64,000 bases of DNA from Shewanella sp. MTB7 (GTDB lineage Bacteria; Pseudomonadota; Gammaproteobacteria; Enterobacterales; Shewanellaceae): NCBI RefSeq assembly GCF_027571385.1, contig NZ_CP085636.1, positions 2,728,001 to 2,792,000 on the forward strand, given 5' to 3'. Positions 45,567 to 55,468 of this stretch are shown here, one piece after another. A model generated the notes under the pieces. The model was given only the letters and a program-made list of their open reading frames with translations. It did no database searches and was not told the origin of the DNA. How positions within the stretch are numbered: the first letter of the stretch is position 1; every line of letters begins with the position of its first letter. Position numbers and translations under genes: made by a program.

Positions 45567-47639
45567 ATGCGAAAAATACCCCTGGTTGTTTCAATCGCCA
45601 GTATTTTTGTAGGATTTTCGGCGTGGGCGTTAACCCCATCAATTCCATTCAGCGAGTTACCCGCTTTAACACAGGAGCCGCAACATAAAGTTGCGAGCAA
45701 ACGTGTTACTGGTCTCTTCACTCGTTCTCATTATCATAGATTCGATCTTGATGATAATTTCTCTGAGCAAGTTTTTCAACGTTACCTCAAGCAGCTTGAT
45801 TTTCGTCGTAACGTGATGTTGCAAAGCGATCTCGATAGCTTTGCTGTTTACTCAAAGCAGTTCGATGACATGCTTAAAAGCGGTGATTTGACGCCTGCAT
45901 ATAAGATGTTTGACTTGGTGCAGAAGCGTCGTTATGAACGTTTCGTTTACGCATTATCTCTGCTTGATAAAGAGATAGATTTTACGGTGGCTAATGATAA
46001 ATATCAATATGATCGTGAAGATGCCGCTTGGGCAAAGGATGAAGCTGAAATAAATGAATTATGGCGTCAGCGTGTTAAGTATGATGCGCTGAACCTTAAG
46101 TTGACAGGTAAAACCTGGGAAGAAATAGTCCCAGTGCTTGAAAAGCGTTACAATAATGCGATTAAACGATTGAGCCAAACAAAAAGTGAAGATGTGTTCC
46201 AAGGTGTGATGAATGCATTTTCTCGTACGGTAGAACCACACACAAGTTATCTCTCACCTCGTAATGCAGAACGCTTTCAGATGGAGATGAACTTAAGCCT
46301 TGAAGGCATAGGTGCTGTGTTACAGATGGATGATGATTATACCGTGATCAAAAGTTTGGTGGCAGGTGGTCCCGCTGCAACCAGTGAGAAATTATCGCCA
46401 GAAGATAAGATTGTTGGTGTCGGACAAGACGGTAAAGAGATTGTTGATGTTATAGGCTGGCGTCTTGATGATGTTGTAGAGCTAATTAAAGGCCCCAAAG
46501 GCAGTAAAGTTGTTCTACAAATTTTACCTAAGAAAGGGGGCTCTTCTGCTAAGCCTTTCGAACTTGTCATTATTAGAGATAAAATCAGATTAGAAGATCG
46601 CGCAGCAACATCAGAAGTGATTGAGCCTGAAGAGGGAATGTATGCTAACCGTAAAGTTGGTGTGATTCAGATCCCTGGTTTCTATATGGATCTCTCAAAA
46701 GATGTCTCCAAAGAGCTAGTTAAACTAAAAGAAGCACAAGTTGAAGGCATTATTATTGATCTTAGAGGAAATGGCGGTGGTGCATTAACTGAGGCAACAC
46801 TATTAACGGGCTTGTTTATTGAACAAGGTCCAGTGGTTCAGATCAGAGATGCAAACGGTAGAGTGACTGATAATCGTGATAATGATGGTAAAGTTGCTTA
46901 CTCAGGCCCATTGAGTGTGATGGTAGATCGCTACAGTGCATCGGCATCAGAGATTTTTGCCGCTGCGCTTCAGGACTATGATCGTGCATTAATTGTTGGA
47001 GAGTCAACTTTTGGTAAAGGTACAGTGCAGCAACATAAGAGCCTAGGCCGAATTTATGATATGTATGAGAAGCCAATAGGGCATGTTCAATATACGATAG
47101 CTAAATTTTACCGTATTAACGGTGGCAGTACTCAGCTTAAAGGCGTTACGCCTGATATCTCATTCCCTAGTGCATTGGAGCCTGGTGAGTATGGTGAAGC
47201 CGAGGAAGATAACGCGTTACCTTGGGATAAAGTTCCTGTTGCTCAATACGGTACACTTGGTGATGTGAATCCAAACCTTATTACTAATTTGGATACTAAA
47301 CATAAAGCGCGTATTGGTAAAGATGTTGAATTTGGCTATATCTATCAGGACATCGCCGAATTTAAAAAGCATCACGATGAGAAAACTGTATCCTTAGTTG
47401 AAAGCGAGCGAGTCTCTGAGCGTGAAATTAATGATAAAAAGCAGTTGGATCGCCTTAATGAGCGTCGTGTAAGTCAAGGGTTTGAAGTTGTTAAGAGCCT
47501 AGACAGTGATGACGAGACTGATGCAGAAACCGTTGATGAGAAGGAAGTTGAAACACCTGACGCTTTCCTTGACGAAACTGTTTATATCACTTTAGACTTA
47601 GTCGATATTGAAAAAATGGCAAAGAACGACATTAGGTAA
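45567..47639 (+). CDS. prc: Tail-specific periplasmic protease Prc
   Basis: A 690-residue carboxy-terminal processing protease that degrades proteins with nonpolar C-termini and controls cell-wall hydrolases. ATG 45567 is used (two TTG codons precede it), and AAGGAG is 10 bases upstream. The signal peptide ends near FSAWA. A PDZ domain (EGIGAVLQMDDDYTVIKSLV) lies within the catalytic core. The Ser-Lys dyad is S459 (RYSASASEIF) and K484 (STFGKGTVQ), 25 residues apart as in E. coli Prc. Located 30 bases after proQ, as in E. coli. Confidence 0.95.
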   Translation: MRKIPLVVSIASIFVGFSAWALTPSIPFSELPALTQEPQHKVASKRVTGLFTRSHYHRFDLDDNFSEQVFQRYLKQLDFRRNVMLQSDLDSFAVYSKQFDDMLKSGDLTPAYKMFDLVQKRRYERFVYALSLLDKEIDFTVANDKYQYDREDAAWAKDEAEINELWRQRVKYDALNLKLTGKTWEEIVPVLEKRYNNAIKRLSQTKSEDVFQGVMNAFSRTVEPHTSYLSPRNAERFQMEMNLSLEGIGAVLQMDDDYTVIKSLVAGGPAATSEKLSPEDKIVGVGQDGKEIVDVIGWRLDDVVELIKGPKGSKVVLQILPKKGGSSAKPFELVIIRDKIRLEDRAATSEVIEPEEGMYANRKVGVIQIPGFYMDLSKDVSKELVKLKEAQVEGIIIDLRGNGGGALTEATLLTGLFIEQGPVVQIRDANGRVTDNRDNDGKVAYSGPLSVMVDRYSASASEIFAAALQDYDRALIVGESTFGKGTVQQHKSLGRIYDMYEKPIGHVQYTIAKFYRINGGSTQLKGVTPDISFPSALEPGEYGEAEEDNALPWDKVPVAQYGTLGDVNPNLITNLDTKHKARIGKDVEFGYIYQDIAEFKKHHDEKTVSLVESERVSEREINDKKQLDRLNERRVSQGFEVVKSLDSDDETDAETVDEKEVETPDAFLDETVYITLDLVDIEKMAKNDIR

Positions 47640-47655
47640 AGTTAACATCTCAGAT

Positions 47656-47682
47656 AAAAACGCGCTATAAGCGCGTTTTTTT
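47656..47682 (+). terminator. Terminator after prc
   Basis: Arms AACGCGCT (47659-47666) and AGCGCGTT (47670-47677) close a 3-base loop, followed by a run of T. Confidence 0.88.
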
Positions 47683-47741
47683 ATATTCATACCCTTCATA
47701 AAATCTGTTCTAACAAGTATAAAAGGATTTAAGGTAGGAAA

Positions 47742-50303
47742 ATGGCACAAGTTAAAGCGAAATACCTCAAAGATTATTTATCCCCTGCATTCATCATTAC
47801 CCATATCGATCTGAGTTTTGACTTAGCGGGCTCAAATACTCAAGTCACTGCTAAAAGCCATGTGGTTCGTAAAGATAATCAACAAACTAAACTAATACTT
47901 GATGGTGATTTGATGAAATTGCTATCAGTTAAGATCAATGATGTTGATGTTACTTATATTCAAGATGAAGCAGGGTTGACGATTGAAACAAGGCTGAAAG
48001 AGTTCGAGTTAGAGATTGTGACCCAACTTGATCCTGAAGCCAATTCAAGTCTTGAAGGTCTTTATATGTCAGATGGAGCTTATTGCACTCAGTGTGAGGC
48101 TGAAGGCTTTAGACGCATCACTTACTTTCTAGATAGACCCGATGTTCTTACTGTATATAGTGTCCGAGTCGAAGCTGATAAAGCGGCTTTTCCCTATCTA
48201 TTAAGTAATGGCAATCTTATGGAGCAAGGTGATCTTGTTGGAGGTCGTCATTTTGTACAGTGGCAAGATCCTTTCCCTAAACCTGCTTATCTGTTTGCCT
48301 TAGTTGCCGGTGATTTCGACCTGTTAGAAGGTGAATTTATTACCCGTAGTCAGCGCCCTGTAAAACTGCAGGTTTTTGTTGATAAAGGCAATCTTCATAA
48401 ATCACATCACGCGATGGCATCATTGAAAAAGTCCATGGCTTGGGATGAGTCCCGCTTCGATCTTGAATATGATCTCGATATCTACATGATAGTCGCTGTT
48501 GATTTTTTCAACATGGGAGCGATGGAAAACAAAGGCTTAAATGTCTTTAATACTAAATATGTGTTGGCTGATACCAGTTCGGCTACCGATGATGATTATC
48601 ATGGTATTGAGGCTGTAGTTGGTCATGAGTATTTCCATAACTGGACAGGCAACCGTGTAACATGCCGTGACTGGTTCCAATTAAGCCTTAAAGAGGGATT
48701 AACCGTCTTTAGGGATCAAGAGTTCAGCTCTGATCTTGGTTCTCGTGCTGTAAATCGCATTCATGCTATTAAAGTTATTAAAAATCAGCAGTTTGCCGAA
48801 GATTCAGGGCCTATGGCTCATCCGATTAGACCTGAGTCGGTTATAGAGATGAATAACTTCTACACCGTGACTGTCTATAACAAGGGGGCTGAAGTGATTC
48901 GAATGATACACACTCTGCTTGGTGAATCAGGCTTTCAAGCGGGTATGAAGCTCTACTTTGAACGTCATGATGGCCAAGCTGTGACGTGTGATGATTTCAC
49001 TGCAGCGATGCAAGATGCAAGTGGTGTTGATCTTAGTCAGTTTGTTTTATGGTACAGCCAGTCGGGAACACCAATTGTGACTGTAACAGAGCTGTATGAT
49101 GAGAATAATAAAAAATACAAGCTTATTATTAATCAGTTAACTCCTACTACGGCCGATCAAATCAATAAATCAGCACTGCATATTCCGTTTGATCTTGAGC
49201 TGTTATCGCCAGAAGGCGATTCAATGCTGAGTGAAGTGCTCGATGTTAAGTCTACTCATGAAGAGTTTGTGTTTAACAATATTGCCCATAAACCAACGCC
49301 ATCCTTGCTGCAGAATTTCTCTGCGCCTGTGAAACTTGATTTTGATTACTCGATAGAGCAATTGGTTCACCTGATGCGCTTTGCATCGAGTGAAGTGGCT
49401 CGGTGGGAAGCATCGGTTGCACTCTTTAGCCAATCAGTTTGGGCAAATGTTGACAACTTAAATGCAAAAAAAGCGATGTATGTTGATCTTAGACTGACCG
49501 ATGCTTACCGTGGCGTATTGTTATCTGAGTCATTAGATCCTGCGCTTGTGGCGGAGATCTTTACTTTCCCAAGTGTATCCTCTTTGATTGAGCAAGTTAG
49601 CTCTGTTGAACTTGATATTTTAGCTATTGCGCGTGACTTTGTGATTGAAGCGCTTGCATCTGCCTGTGAGGATGAATTACTTGCTCGCTATCGTGAGCAA
49701 GTCAATGTCGATAGTCCAGCTGCTCGTTCACTTAAAAATGCATGTTTGTTATTGTTGCAAAAGGTATCAGAAGAGCACCAACAACATGCTCAATGGCAGT
49801 ATGATAATGCCGTTAATATGACTGATAGTTTAGGGGCTCTACAGGCCTTAAATGGTGAGGGTTCTTCTTTACGAAGTAGGCTTATGGCTGATTATGAAAC
49901 CAAGTGGCTAGAGACTCCGCTTGTTATGGATAAATGGCTAACCTTGCAAGCGACATCTGGATCAGACACTTGTTTAGAGAGATTAGAGGCGTTAACTGAA
50001 CATGCATCTTTCAGTTTCTCTAATCCAAATAGGGTACGTTCTTTAGTAGGAGCTTTTGCCGCAGCTAACATAATTCAATTCCATCGACACGATGGTAAGG
50101 GCTATAATTTTTTAACTGAAACCATTATTAAGTTGAATAAGTTAAATCCCCAAGTGGCAGCTAGACTCATCACGCCACTTATTCAGTTTAAAAAGTTCGA
50201 CCAACATAGGCAAGCGCTGATGAAGTCCTGTTTAGAACGCATTTTGGCACTACCTGAATTATCAACTGACCTTTATGAAAAAGCCTCGAAAGCACTTGAT
50301 TAA
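47742..50303 (+). CDS. pepN: Aminopeptidase N
   Basis: An 853-residue cytosolic M1 zinc metallopeptidase that removes N-terminal residues, the last step of protein turnover. The GAMEN exopeptidase motif is at residues 259-263, and zinc-binding HEYFHNW starts at H295 with the third ligand Glu further on (SLKEGLTVFRDQEF). The transition-state Tyr is in NNFYTVTVYNKGAEV. The C-terminal helical domain makes up the last 330 residues. The ATG follows TAGGAAA. Slightly shorter than E. coli PepN (870), with complete motifs. Confidence 0.95.
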   Translation: MAQVKAKYLKDYLSPAFIITHIDLSFDLAGSNTQVTAKSHVVRKDNQQTKLILDGDLMKLLSVKINDVDVTYIQDEAGLTIETRLKEFELEIVTQLDPEANSSLEGLYMSDGAYCTQCEAEGFRRITYFLDRPDVLTVYSVRVEADKAAFPYLLSNGNLMEQGDLVGGRHFVQWQDPFPKPAYLFALVAGDFDLLEGEFITRSQRPVKLQVFVDKGNLHKSHHAMASLKKSMAWDESRFDLEYDLDIYMIVAVDFFNMGAMENKGLNVFNTKYVLADTSSATDDDYHGIEAVVGHEYFHNWTGNRVTCRDWFQLSLKEGLTVFRDQEFSSDLGSRAVNRIHAIKVIKNQQFAEDSGPMAHPIRPESVIEMNNFYTVTVYNKGAEVIRMIHTLLGESGFQAGMKLYFERHDGQAVTCDDFTAAMQDASGVDLSQFVLWYSQSGTPIVTVTELYDENNKKYKLIINQLTPTTADQINKSALHIPFDLELLSPEGDSMLSEVLDVKSTHEEFVFNNIAHKPTPSLLQNFSAPVKLDFDYSIEQLVHLMRFASSEVARWEASVALFSQSVWANVDNLNAKKAMYVDLRLTDAYRGVLLSESLDPALVAEIFTFPSVSSLIEQVSSVELDILAIARDFVIEALASACEDELLARYREQVNVDSPAARSLKNACLLLLQKVSEEHQQHAQWQYDNAVNMTDSLGALQALNGEGSSLRSRLMADYETKWLETPLVMDKWLTLQATSGSDTCLERLEALTEHASFSFSNPNRVRSLVGAFAAANIIQFHRHDGKGYNFLTETIIKLNKLNPQVAARLITPLIQFKKFDQHRQALMKSCLERILALPELSTDLYEKASKALD

Positions 50304-50336
50304 TAAAGGATTGTAAAGTAAAAACAGGCTATGTAT

Positions 50337-50371
50337 AACGCCTATGACCTCCCTTAGTCTAGGCGTTTTTC
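50337..50371 (+). terminator. Terminator after pepN
   Basis: Arms AACGCCTA (50337-50344) and TAGGCGTT (50360-50367) with a 15-base loop, followed by T residues. Confidence 0.7.
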
Positions 50372-50393
50372 TCCCTTTATAAGAATTTAAAAG

Positions 50394-50609
50394 ATGACTT
50401 TTTACTTTTCTCTTCATGTCAGTTTCCAAGAGTTTGAGCGGTATTATCAAGGCCATGTTAGTAAAGTCGAAGTACATGACCAAAATGGTAGAACCCTTTG
50501 GATTAATGGTAGACATTTTCGACCTTTCTTAACAAGGTCTGGGATCAAAGGACAATTTAAAATGGAATTGACCAGTACCGGTGACCTTCTATCATTGACA
50601 CAAATTTGA
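50394..50609 (+). CDS. DUF2835 family small protein
   Basis: A 71-residue conserved protein of unknown function, frequent in marine gammaproteobacteria. It has the family opening with an aromatic-rich N-terminus, FQEFERYYQGHVSKVEV, then GRTLWINGRHFRPFLTRSGI and GQFKME. Small beta-rich fold; no signal peptide. It stands alone after the pepN terminator. Confidence 0.85.
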   Translation: MTFYFSLHVSFQEFERYYQGHVSKVEVHDQNGRTLWINGRHFRPFLTRSGIKGQFKMELTSTGDLLSLTQI

Positions 50610-50938
50610 GTAAATACAAATTAGAGTATTTACTTCAAACGACCGATTATATTTCGCGAGTAAAAGTGAACGATTAACTGCCTCCTATCCTATTGTTATT
50701 ATAAGTATTTATTGTCACATTTAGTATGCGTTTCCACTGTTTCACTGCCATTTTAAATCAAGCGTTTAAATTATTGTTTTATTATTGACGAAACTATCTA
50801 ATACTCCAGAAGATTTTCTTATCTTCAACCTTGCTCATAAGATGTAAATGCTGTAACAATGGTGTTACCTGTCGGCTAACAAGATGTTGGTTGTCATTCC
50901 TATAACAAGAATCCAGCAGGTTACGGAGAAGAGCTAAA
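50610..50938. other. Intergenic region upstream of the DUF1302 operon
   Basis: This 329-base A/T-rich stretch holds no gene that I can support. It includes an inverted repeat GTAACA-N4-TGTTAC at 50853-50868, about 70 bases before the DUF1302 start, and a GGAG-type ribosome site. No convincing sigma-70 pair was found, so the promoter is unplaced. Confidence 0.5.
50853..50868 (+). promoter_or_regulatory. Candidate operator GTAACA-N4-TGTTAC
   Basis: Perfect 6-base dyad arms with a 4-base spacer in the upstream region of the DUF1302-DUF1329-YCF48-MMPL operon. The size and symmetry fit a dimeric repressor such as a TetR-like protein; the regulator is unknown. Confidence 0.35.
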
Positions 50939-52987
50939 ATGAAAAAGGTTATTAACGGCTTTAATAAGTCGACACTTGCTTTAGGGATCGTAGCGGCATT
51001 GAGTATGGGAGTAACATCCAGCGTCAGTGCTATATCGTTCAATTGGGGAGAGGTTGAAGGTACATTCGATAGTACCTTCTCAGCGGGCGCTAGCTGGCGC
51101 GTTGAAGGTCGTGACTGGGACAGTCACATCGGTAAGGTCAATCACCCTAACTTTGACTGGTCTAACTATTCAGCATTCAATAATACAAAATATACTTCAA
51201 CTCAAATATGGGCGCAGCCAGGTTCATATTCCAGTAATGGTGACTTGAGTAATCAACTTTACGCTAAAGGAGACACTACTGCCGTTGTATTTAAAGGGTT
51301 ACATGAACTGTCGCTTAAATATAAGAACTTTGGTGTGTTTGCGCGAGGAATGTATTTCTTTGATCAAAAGGCCAACAATGGCAGTTATGGCTATACCGAT
51401 CCGATAACAGGTCAAGACTATGATCCATGTGCAGACTCGAAAGCATCAGATGTGCAATGTAAAGATATTCGATTGTTAGATGCATTTGTTTACGGTGACT
51501 TTGATTTCAATGATGGTGCAAACCCACTTACAGTTCGTATCGGTAACCAAGTCGTGTCTTGGGGGGAAAGTACGCTTATACCACATGGAATAGGCGTTAT
51601 TAACCCGGTTGATCTTAATATACTCAATGCGCCAGGTTCTGAACTAAAAGAGGCCTTTAGACCTCAAGGCATGATCTGGGCATCGTTAGGACTTACTGAC
51701 GAAATGTCAGTTGAAGCTTTTTATCAATATGATTGGGAGTCTGTCTGGGTGCCAACCCCTGGTTCATTCTTTTCTACCAATGATTTTGCCGGATATGGCG
51801 GTTATAGTCAGAATGCTCAGCTAGGTTTCAATGCTAATCCAGATATTAATCTTGCGTTTTTAGAGCAAGAGTACAACAACTTAGTAGGTATGATGGCGTC
51901 TGGTCAGGTAACACCTGAACAGTTAGGTGCACTTGCTTTGGCTTATCCAACAAAAGTGACACTAGTTGAAGATCAGGCAAGTGCCAGTGACTCGGGTCAA
52001 TTTGGTCTTAAAATTGGTTACTACGCCCCAGAGCTTGGCGAGACTGAGTTTGGCCTTTACTACATGAATTACCATAGTCGCAGACCGCTGATCAGTGGCA
52101 CAGTTGCTAACTTTACTCAAGAAGCTATTGGTCGTGATCTTGCTCAACTTGGTGGGATAGCAGCGAGTGGCGGCACGGTAGATCGTGAAACCTTATTAGG
52201 TTTGGAGACTTTCTCTAAGGCACAAATCGTTTATCCAGAAGATATCCAACTTTATGGATTAAGTTTCAATACTTTAGTGGCTGACACTTCTGTCGCTGGT
52301 GAAATTGCTCACCGTATAGATGAGCCACTACAGATTGATGATGTTGAACTGCTTTTTGCTGCAATGCCACAACAACTCGCGAATGCGGGTCTGCGTCCGG
52401 ATCTTGATGGAATTTCACAAATGAGTGTTGTTGCACCAGGTGAAACGGCAAAAGGTTATATTTTGAGGGATACAACTCAGGCGCAATTTACCTTAACACA
52501 TCTGTTTGGTCCCACATGGGGCATGAGTAACTTAGTCATGCTGGCTGAAGTGGGTGGTGTGTGGATCCATGATATGCCAGATGAAGATGTGTTGCGCTTA
52601 AATGGCCCTGGAACGGGTCGCTCTGGTGGTAACCCTGATATGCCAGGGATCATCCAAGCGCTGCAGGATGGTGTTGAGACAAATCCTTTCCCAACCGATT
52701 TTGCATGGGGTTATCGTTTAGTCGCAAAAGCGGATTACAATAATTTGTTTGCCGGTGTAAACATGTCTCCTCGAATCATCTTCTCTCACGATGTCGATGG
52801 TATCACTCCGGATCCTATGTTCTTGTTTACTGAAGGCAAGAAATCTGTATCTGTTGGTGTTAACTTTGATTATCAGAGTCGCTGGGGTGCTGATTTCTCT
52901 TACAACAGCTTCTTCGGTGGTGTAGGAACAACTAACCAGATGTCTGACCGTGATTACGTGTCATTTAACATCAAGTATTCAATCTAA
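50939..52987 (+). CDS. DUF1302 outer-membrane protein
   Basis: A 682-residue exported protein; the signal peptide is hydrophobic residues 13-30, cleaved near SVSA. The mature part is beta-rich with alternating aromatic residues and ends SDRDYVSFNIKYSI, a terminal strand ending in an aromatic/hydrophobic residue as in outer-membrane barrels. The DUF1302 landmarks FDSTFSAGASWRVEGRDW and RIGNQVVSWGESTLIPHGIG are clear. Start ATG follows GGAGAAGAG. It is the first of four genes that recur together; together they suggest an envelope-crossing transport system. Cargo unknown. Confidence 0.88.
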   Translation: MKKVINGFNKSTLALGIVAALSMGVTSSVSAISFNWGEVEGTFDSTFSAGASWRVEGRDWDSHIGKVNHPNFDWSNYSAFNNTKYTSTQIWAQPGSYSSNGDLSNQLYAKGDTTAVVFKGLHELSLKYKNFGVFARGMYFFDQKANNGSYGYTDPITGQDYDPCADSKASDVQCKDIRLLDAFVYGDFDFNDGANPLTVRIGNQVVSWGESTLIPHGIGVINPVDLNILNAPGSELKEAFRPQGMIWASLGLTDEMSVEAFYQYDWESVWVPTPGSFFSTNDFAGYGGYSQNAQLGFNANPDINLAFLEQEYNNLVGMMASGQVTPEQLGALALAYPTKVTLVEDQASASDSGQFGLKIGYYAPELGETEFGLYYMNYHSRRPLISGTVANFTQEAIGRDLAQLGGIAASGGTVDRETLLGLETFSKAQIVYPEDIQLYGLSFNTLVADTSVAGEIAHRIDEPLQIDDVELLFAAMPQQLANAGLRPDLDGISQMSVVAPGETAKGYILRDTTQAQFTLTHLFGPTWGMSNLVMLAEVGGVWIHDMPDEDVLRLNGPGTGRSGGNPDMPGIIQALQDGVETNPFPTDFAWGYRLVAKADYNNLFAGVNMSPRIIFSHDVDGITPDPMFLFTEGKKSVSVGVNFDYQSRWGADFSYNSFFGGVGTTNQMSDRDYVSFNIKYSI

Positions 52988-53005
52988 ATCACAAGGACAA
53001 TAATA

Positions 53006-54370
53006 ATGAATAAACTTGGGATATTGTCGGCTGCTGTGATGGTTGCACTAAGTGCTCCAAGCGCATTAGCCAAAGTAAGCGAGGCTGAGGCTGCAAAGCT
53101 TGGTACGGAGCTAACGCCTATGGGTGGAGTCAAAGCGGCGAATGCCGATGGTTCTATTCCGGCTTGGGATGGTGGGATTAAATCTGCTATTGCGGGATAT
53201 GAGAAGGGGATGCATCATCCTGATCCTTTCTCGCAAGATAAGATTGAGTTCACTATCACTAATGCTAATAAAGATAAGTATAAGGCTAACCTTAGTGAAG
53301 GTCAGATGAAGCTTTTTGAGCTTTATCCTGATACTTATAAAATGAACGTTTATCAGACGCGTCGTACGGCATCTGTTCCGCAGTTTGTTTATGATGCAAC
53401 TAAAGCTAATGCGACTCGAGCTGAACTTGTTTCTGAAGGTAACGGCGTTAAAGGTGCTTCAATAGGAGTTCCTTTCCCGATACCGCAAAATGGTTTAGAG
53501 GTCATTTGGAACCATGTATTGCGTTTTCGTGGTGTCGATGTCGAAACGGCCCGAAGTCAAGCTGCACCAACCGCTGGCGGTAGTTATACATTGGTTGAGA
53601 CATCAGAGGAAATTAGATTTCAGTACTCTCGTCCTGAAATGACCCTCGATCAGTTGAACGCAACCAATACCTTGTTTTACTTCAAGCAAGTTGTGACTCA
53701 ACCAGCGCGTTTGGCAGGTACAGCTCTACTGGTAAAAGAGACAATGGATCAGGAAGCTTTACCTCGTCAAGCTTGGACCTATAACACAGGTCAGAGGCGA
53801 GTACGTAAAGCGCCTAATGTCGCATTTGACACTCCAGGTTCAGTTTCTGATGGCCTTAGAACAACCGATGATTTTGATATGTTTAATGGCTCTCCAGTGC
53901 GTTATAACTGGGAGTTGATCGGTAAACAAGAGGTGTATATTCCCTATAACGATTACAAGTTGCATTCAGACAAACTGGAGTATGATCAAATTGTTCATCC
54001 CGGTCATATCAATCCTGAATTTGTTCGTTGGGAAAAACACCGCGTATGGGTTGTTAAAGCTCAGCTGAAAGAGGGAATGCGCCATATCTATAAGACGCGT
54101 ATTTTCTATATTGATGAAGATTCTTGGCAGGTATCATTAGCTGATATGTATGATAACCGTGATGAGTTATATCGTGTTGCTGTTGCGCATGGTCTTAACT
54201 ATTACGAAGTTCCTACCCATTGGAGTACATTGGAAGTTTTCCATGATCTTCAATCACGTCGATATCTCGCAATGGGGCTCGATAACGAAGGTCGTATGTA
54301 TAACTTTGATGCGAAATTGAGTGAAGCTAACTTCACCCCTGCAGCACTAAGACGTGCTGGCATTCGTTAA
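53006..54370 (+). CDS. DUF1329 periplasmic or envelope protein
   Basis: A 454-residue exported protein with signal peptide (MNKLGILSAAVMVALSAPS, cleaved after ALA) and the DUF1329 opening LGTELTPMGGVKAANADGSI then PAWDGGI. No lipobox Cys, so a soluble or barrel-associated periplasmic protein. DUF1329 members are often described as outer-membrane lipoprotein-sorting-like, with a LolB-like fold predicted, which fits handling of lipidic molecules (inference). It starts 18 bases after DUF1302 and always keeps this company, so the two very likely act together. Confidence 0.88.
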   Translation: MNKLGILSAAVMVALSAPSALAKVSEAEAAKLGTELTPMGGVKAANADGSIPAWDGGIKSAIAGYEKGMHHPDPFSQDKIEFTITNANKDKYKANLSEGQMKLFELYPDTYKMNVYQTRRTASVPQFVYDATKANATRAELVSEGNGVKGASIGVPFPIPQNGLEVIWNHVLRFRGVDVETARSQAAPTAGGSYTLVETSEEIRFQYSRPEMTLDQLNATNTLFYFKQVVTQPARLAGTALLVKETMDQEALPRQAWTYNTGQRRVRKAPNVAFDTPGSVSDGLRTTDDFDMFNGSPVRYNWELIGKQEVYIPYNDYKLHSDKLEYDQIVHPGHINPEFVRWEKHRVWVVKAQLKEGMRHIYKTRIFYIDEDSWQVSLADMYDNRDELYRVAVAHGLNYYEVPTHWSTLEVFHDLQSRRYLAMGLDNEGRMYNFDAKLSEANFTPAALRRAGIR

Positions 54371-54386
54371 CTCTCTCCGATACAAC

Positions 54387-54408
54387 AGGGGCACGTAAAT
54401 GTGCCCCT
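54387..54408 (+). other. Intercistronic hairpin after the DUF1329 gene
   Basis: Perfect 8-base arms AGGGGCAC and GTGCCCCT around a 6-base loop, G/C-rich but with no T tract after it. It could stabilise the 3' end of the DUF1302-DUF1329 message or reduce readthrough into the next two genes. Confidence 0.6.
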
Positions 54409-54429
54409 CTATCTCTTAAGGAAGTCTGT

Positions 54430-55455
54430 ATGTTGTCTAGCATGCTTCGATTGATCCCAATCATTTTATTTACGGCGTTCTTGTCACCTATATCTGTGGT
54501 GGCCAGCGACTCTTTTAGTTTAAAGAATCAAATTCAACCTTTGGCTATTAAGTCAAATATTCTCGATATAGCCGTTAAAGGTGAGACCATGGTGGCTGTT
54601 GGTGAGCGCGGTCATATTTTTGTTTTTGATGAGCAAAATACGCCCAAGTGGCGTCAAGTTCTATCACCAATATCATCACACCTCACGAAAGTTTTTTTTA
54701 TTACCCCTAAACGTGGCTGGGCAGTGGGCCATGACGCAACTATTGTTCACACTCAGGATGCTGGTTTAACCTGGCAAGTTCAAAATATCTCTCCAGAGGT
54801 TGAGAAACCACTATTAGATGTACTCTTTTTTGACGAAAACAATGGTGTTGCGGTTGGTGCATATGGTCTGTTCTACCGCACCAGTAACGGTGGTGATGAG
54901 TGGACTCCTGAATATCATGAAGAGTTGCTGTTTGAAGAGGATGTCGCTTACTTAGCAGAGTTAAAAGCGGAAGATGAAGCGTTATATCTTAGTGAGCGTA
55001 GCGCGCTACTGCCACATTTTAATCGTATTATAGCCACTAAAGATGGTCGTCTTATTATGGTTGGTGAGCTTGGCCTTGTATCGGTATCTAATGATCGTGG
55101 CTTTCACTGGCAGAAACTTAATTTTATCTATGAAGGGTCGCTGTTTAATGTTATCGAATCAAAGCATCGCTTTTATGTGATGGGACTGCGAGGTCACCTA
55201 TTTCAAACCGCAACGGATTTGGCTCAATGGAATGAAATTATTTTACCAACGGACTCTACCATTAATGGCGCTATGTTGAAAAAAGATGGATCGTTACGTG
55301 TAGTTGGTAATGCTGGAATTGTGGTTGATGTTGCTGCCAGTGGGGAAAGTGAGTTGGTTACTCAACGTCAAGGCGAGAATCTAGTTTCAATAGATCGAGA
55401 TCCTCAGGGGCATGTATGGGTTGCAGGTACTAAAGGCCTCTTCGAACTAAAATAA
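54430..55455 (+). CDS. YCF48-like beta-propeller protein
   Basis: A 341-residue exported protein with a signal peptide (LIPIILFTAFLSPISVVA) and repeating propeller blades of the BNR/YCF48 kind: VAVGERGHIFVFDE, GWAVGHDATIVHTQDAGLTW, NGVAVGAYGLFYRTSNGG, IMVGELGLVSVSNDRGFHW. YCF48 (HCF136) helps photosystem II assembly in plants and cyanobacteria; in heterotrophs the fold is reused in envelope complexes. It lies between DUF1329 and the MMPL pump, with 13 bases to the latter, suggesting a periplasmic scaffold or adapter. Confidence 0.87.
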   Translation: MLSSMLRLIPIILFTAFLSPISVVASDSFSLKNQIQPLAIKSNILDIAVKGETMVAVGERGHIFVFDEQNTPKWRQVLSPISSHLTKVFFITPKRGWAVGHDATIVHTQDAGLTWQVQNISPEVEKPLLDVLFFDENNGVAVGAYGLFYRTSNGGDEWTPEYHEELLFEEDVAYLAELKAEDEALYLSERSALLPHFNRIIATKDGRLIMVGELGLVSVSNDRGFHWQKLNFIYEGSLFNVIESKHRFYVMGLRGHLFQTATDLAQWNEIILPTDSTINGAMLKKDGSLRVVGNAGIVVDVAASGESELVTQRQGENLVSIDRDPQGHVWVAGTKGLFELK

Positions 55456-55468
55456 TAGGATCCTTAAG

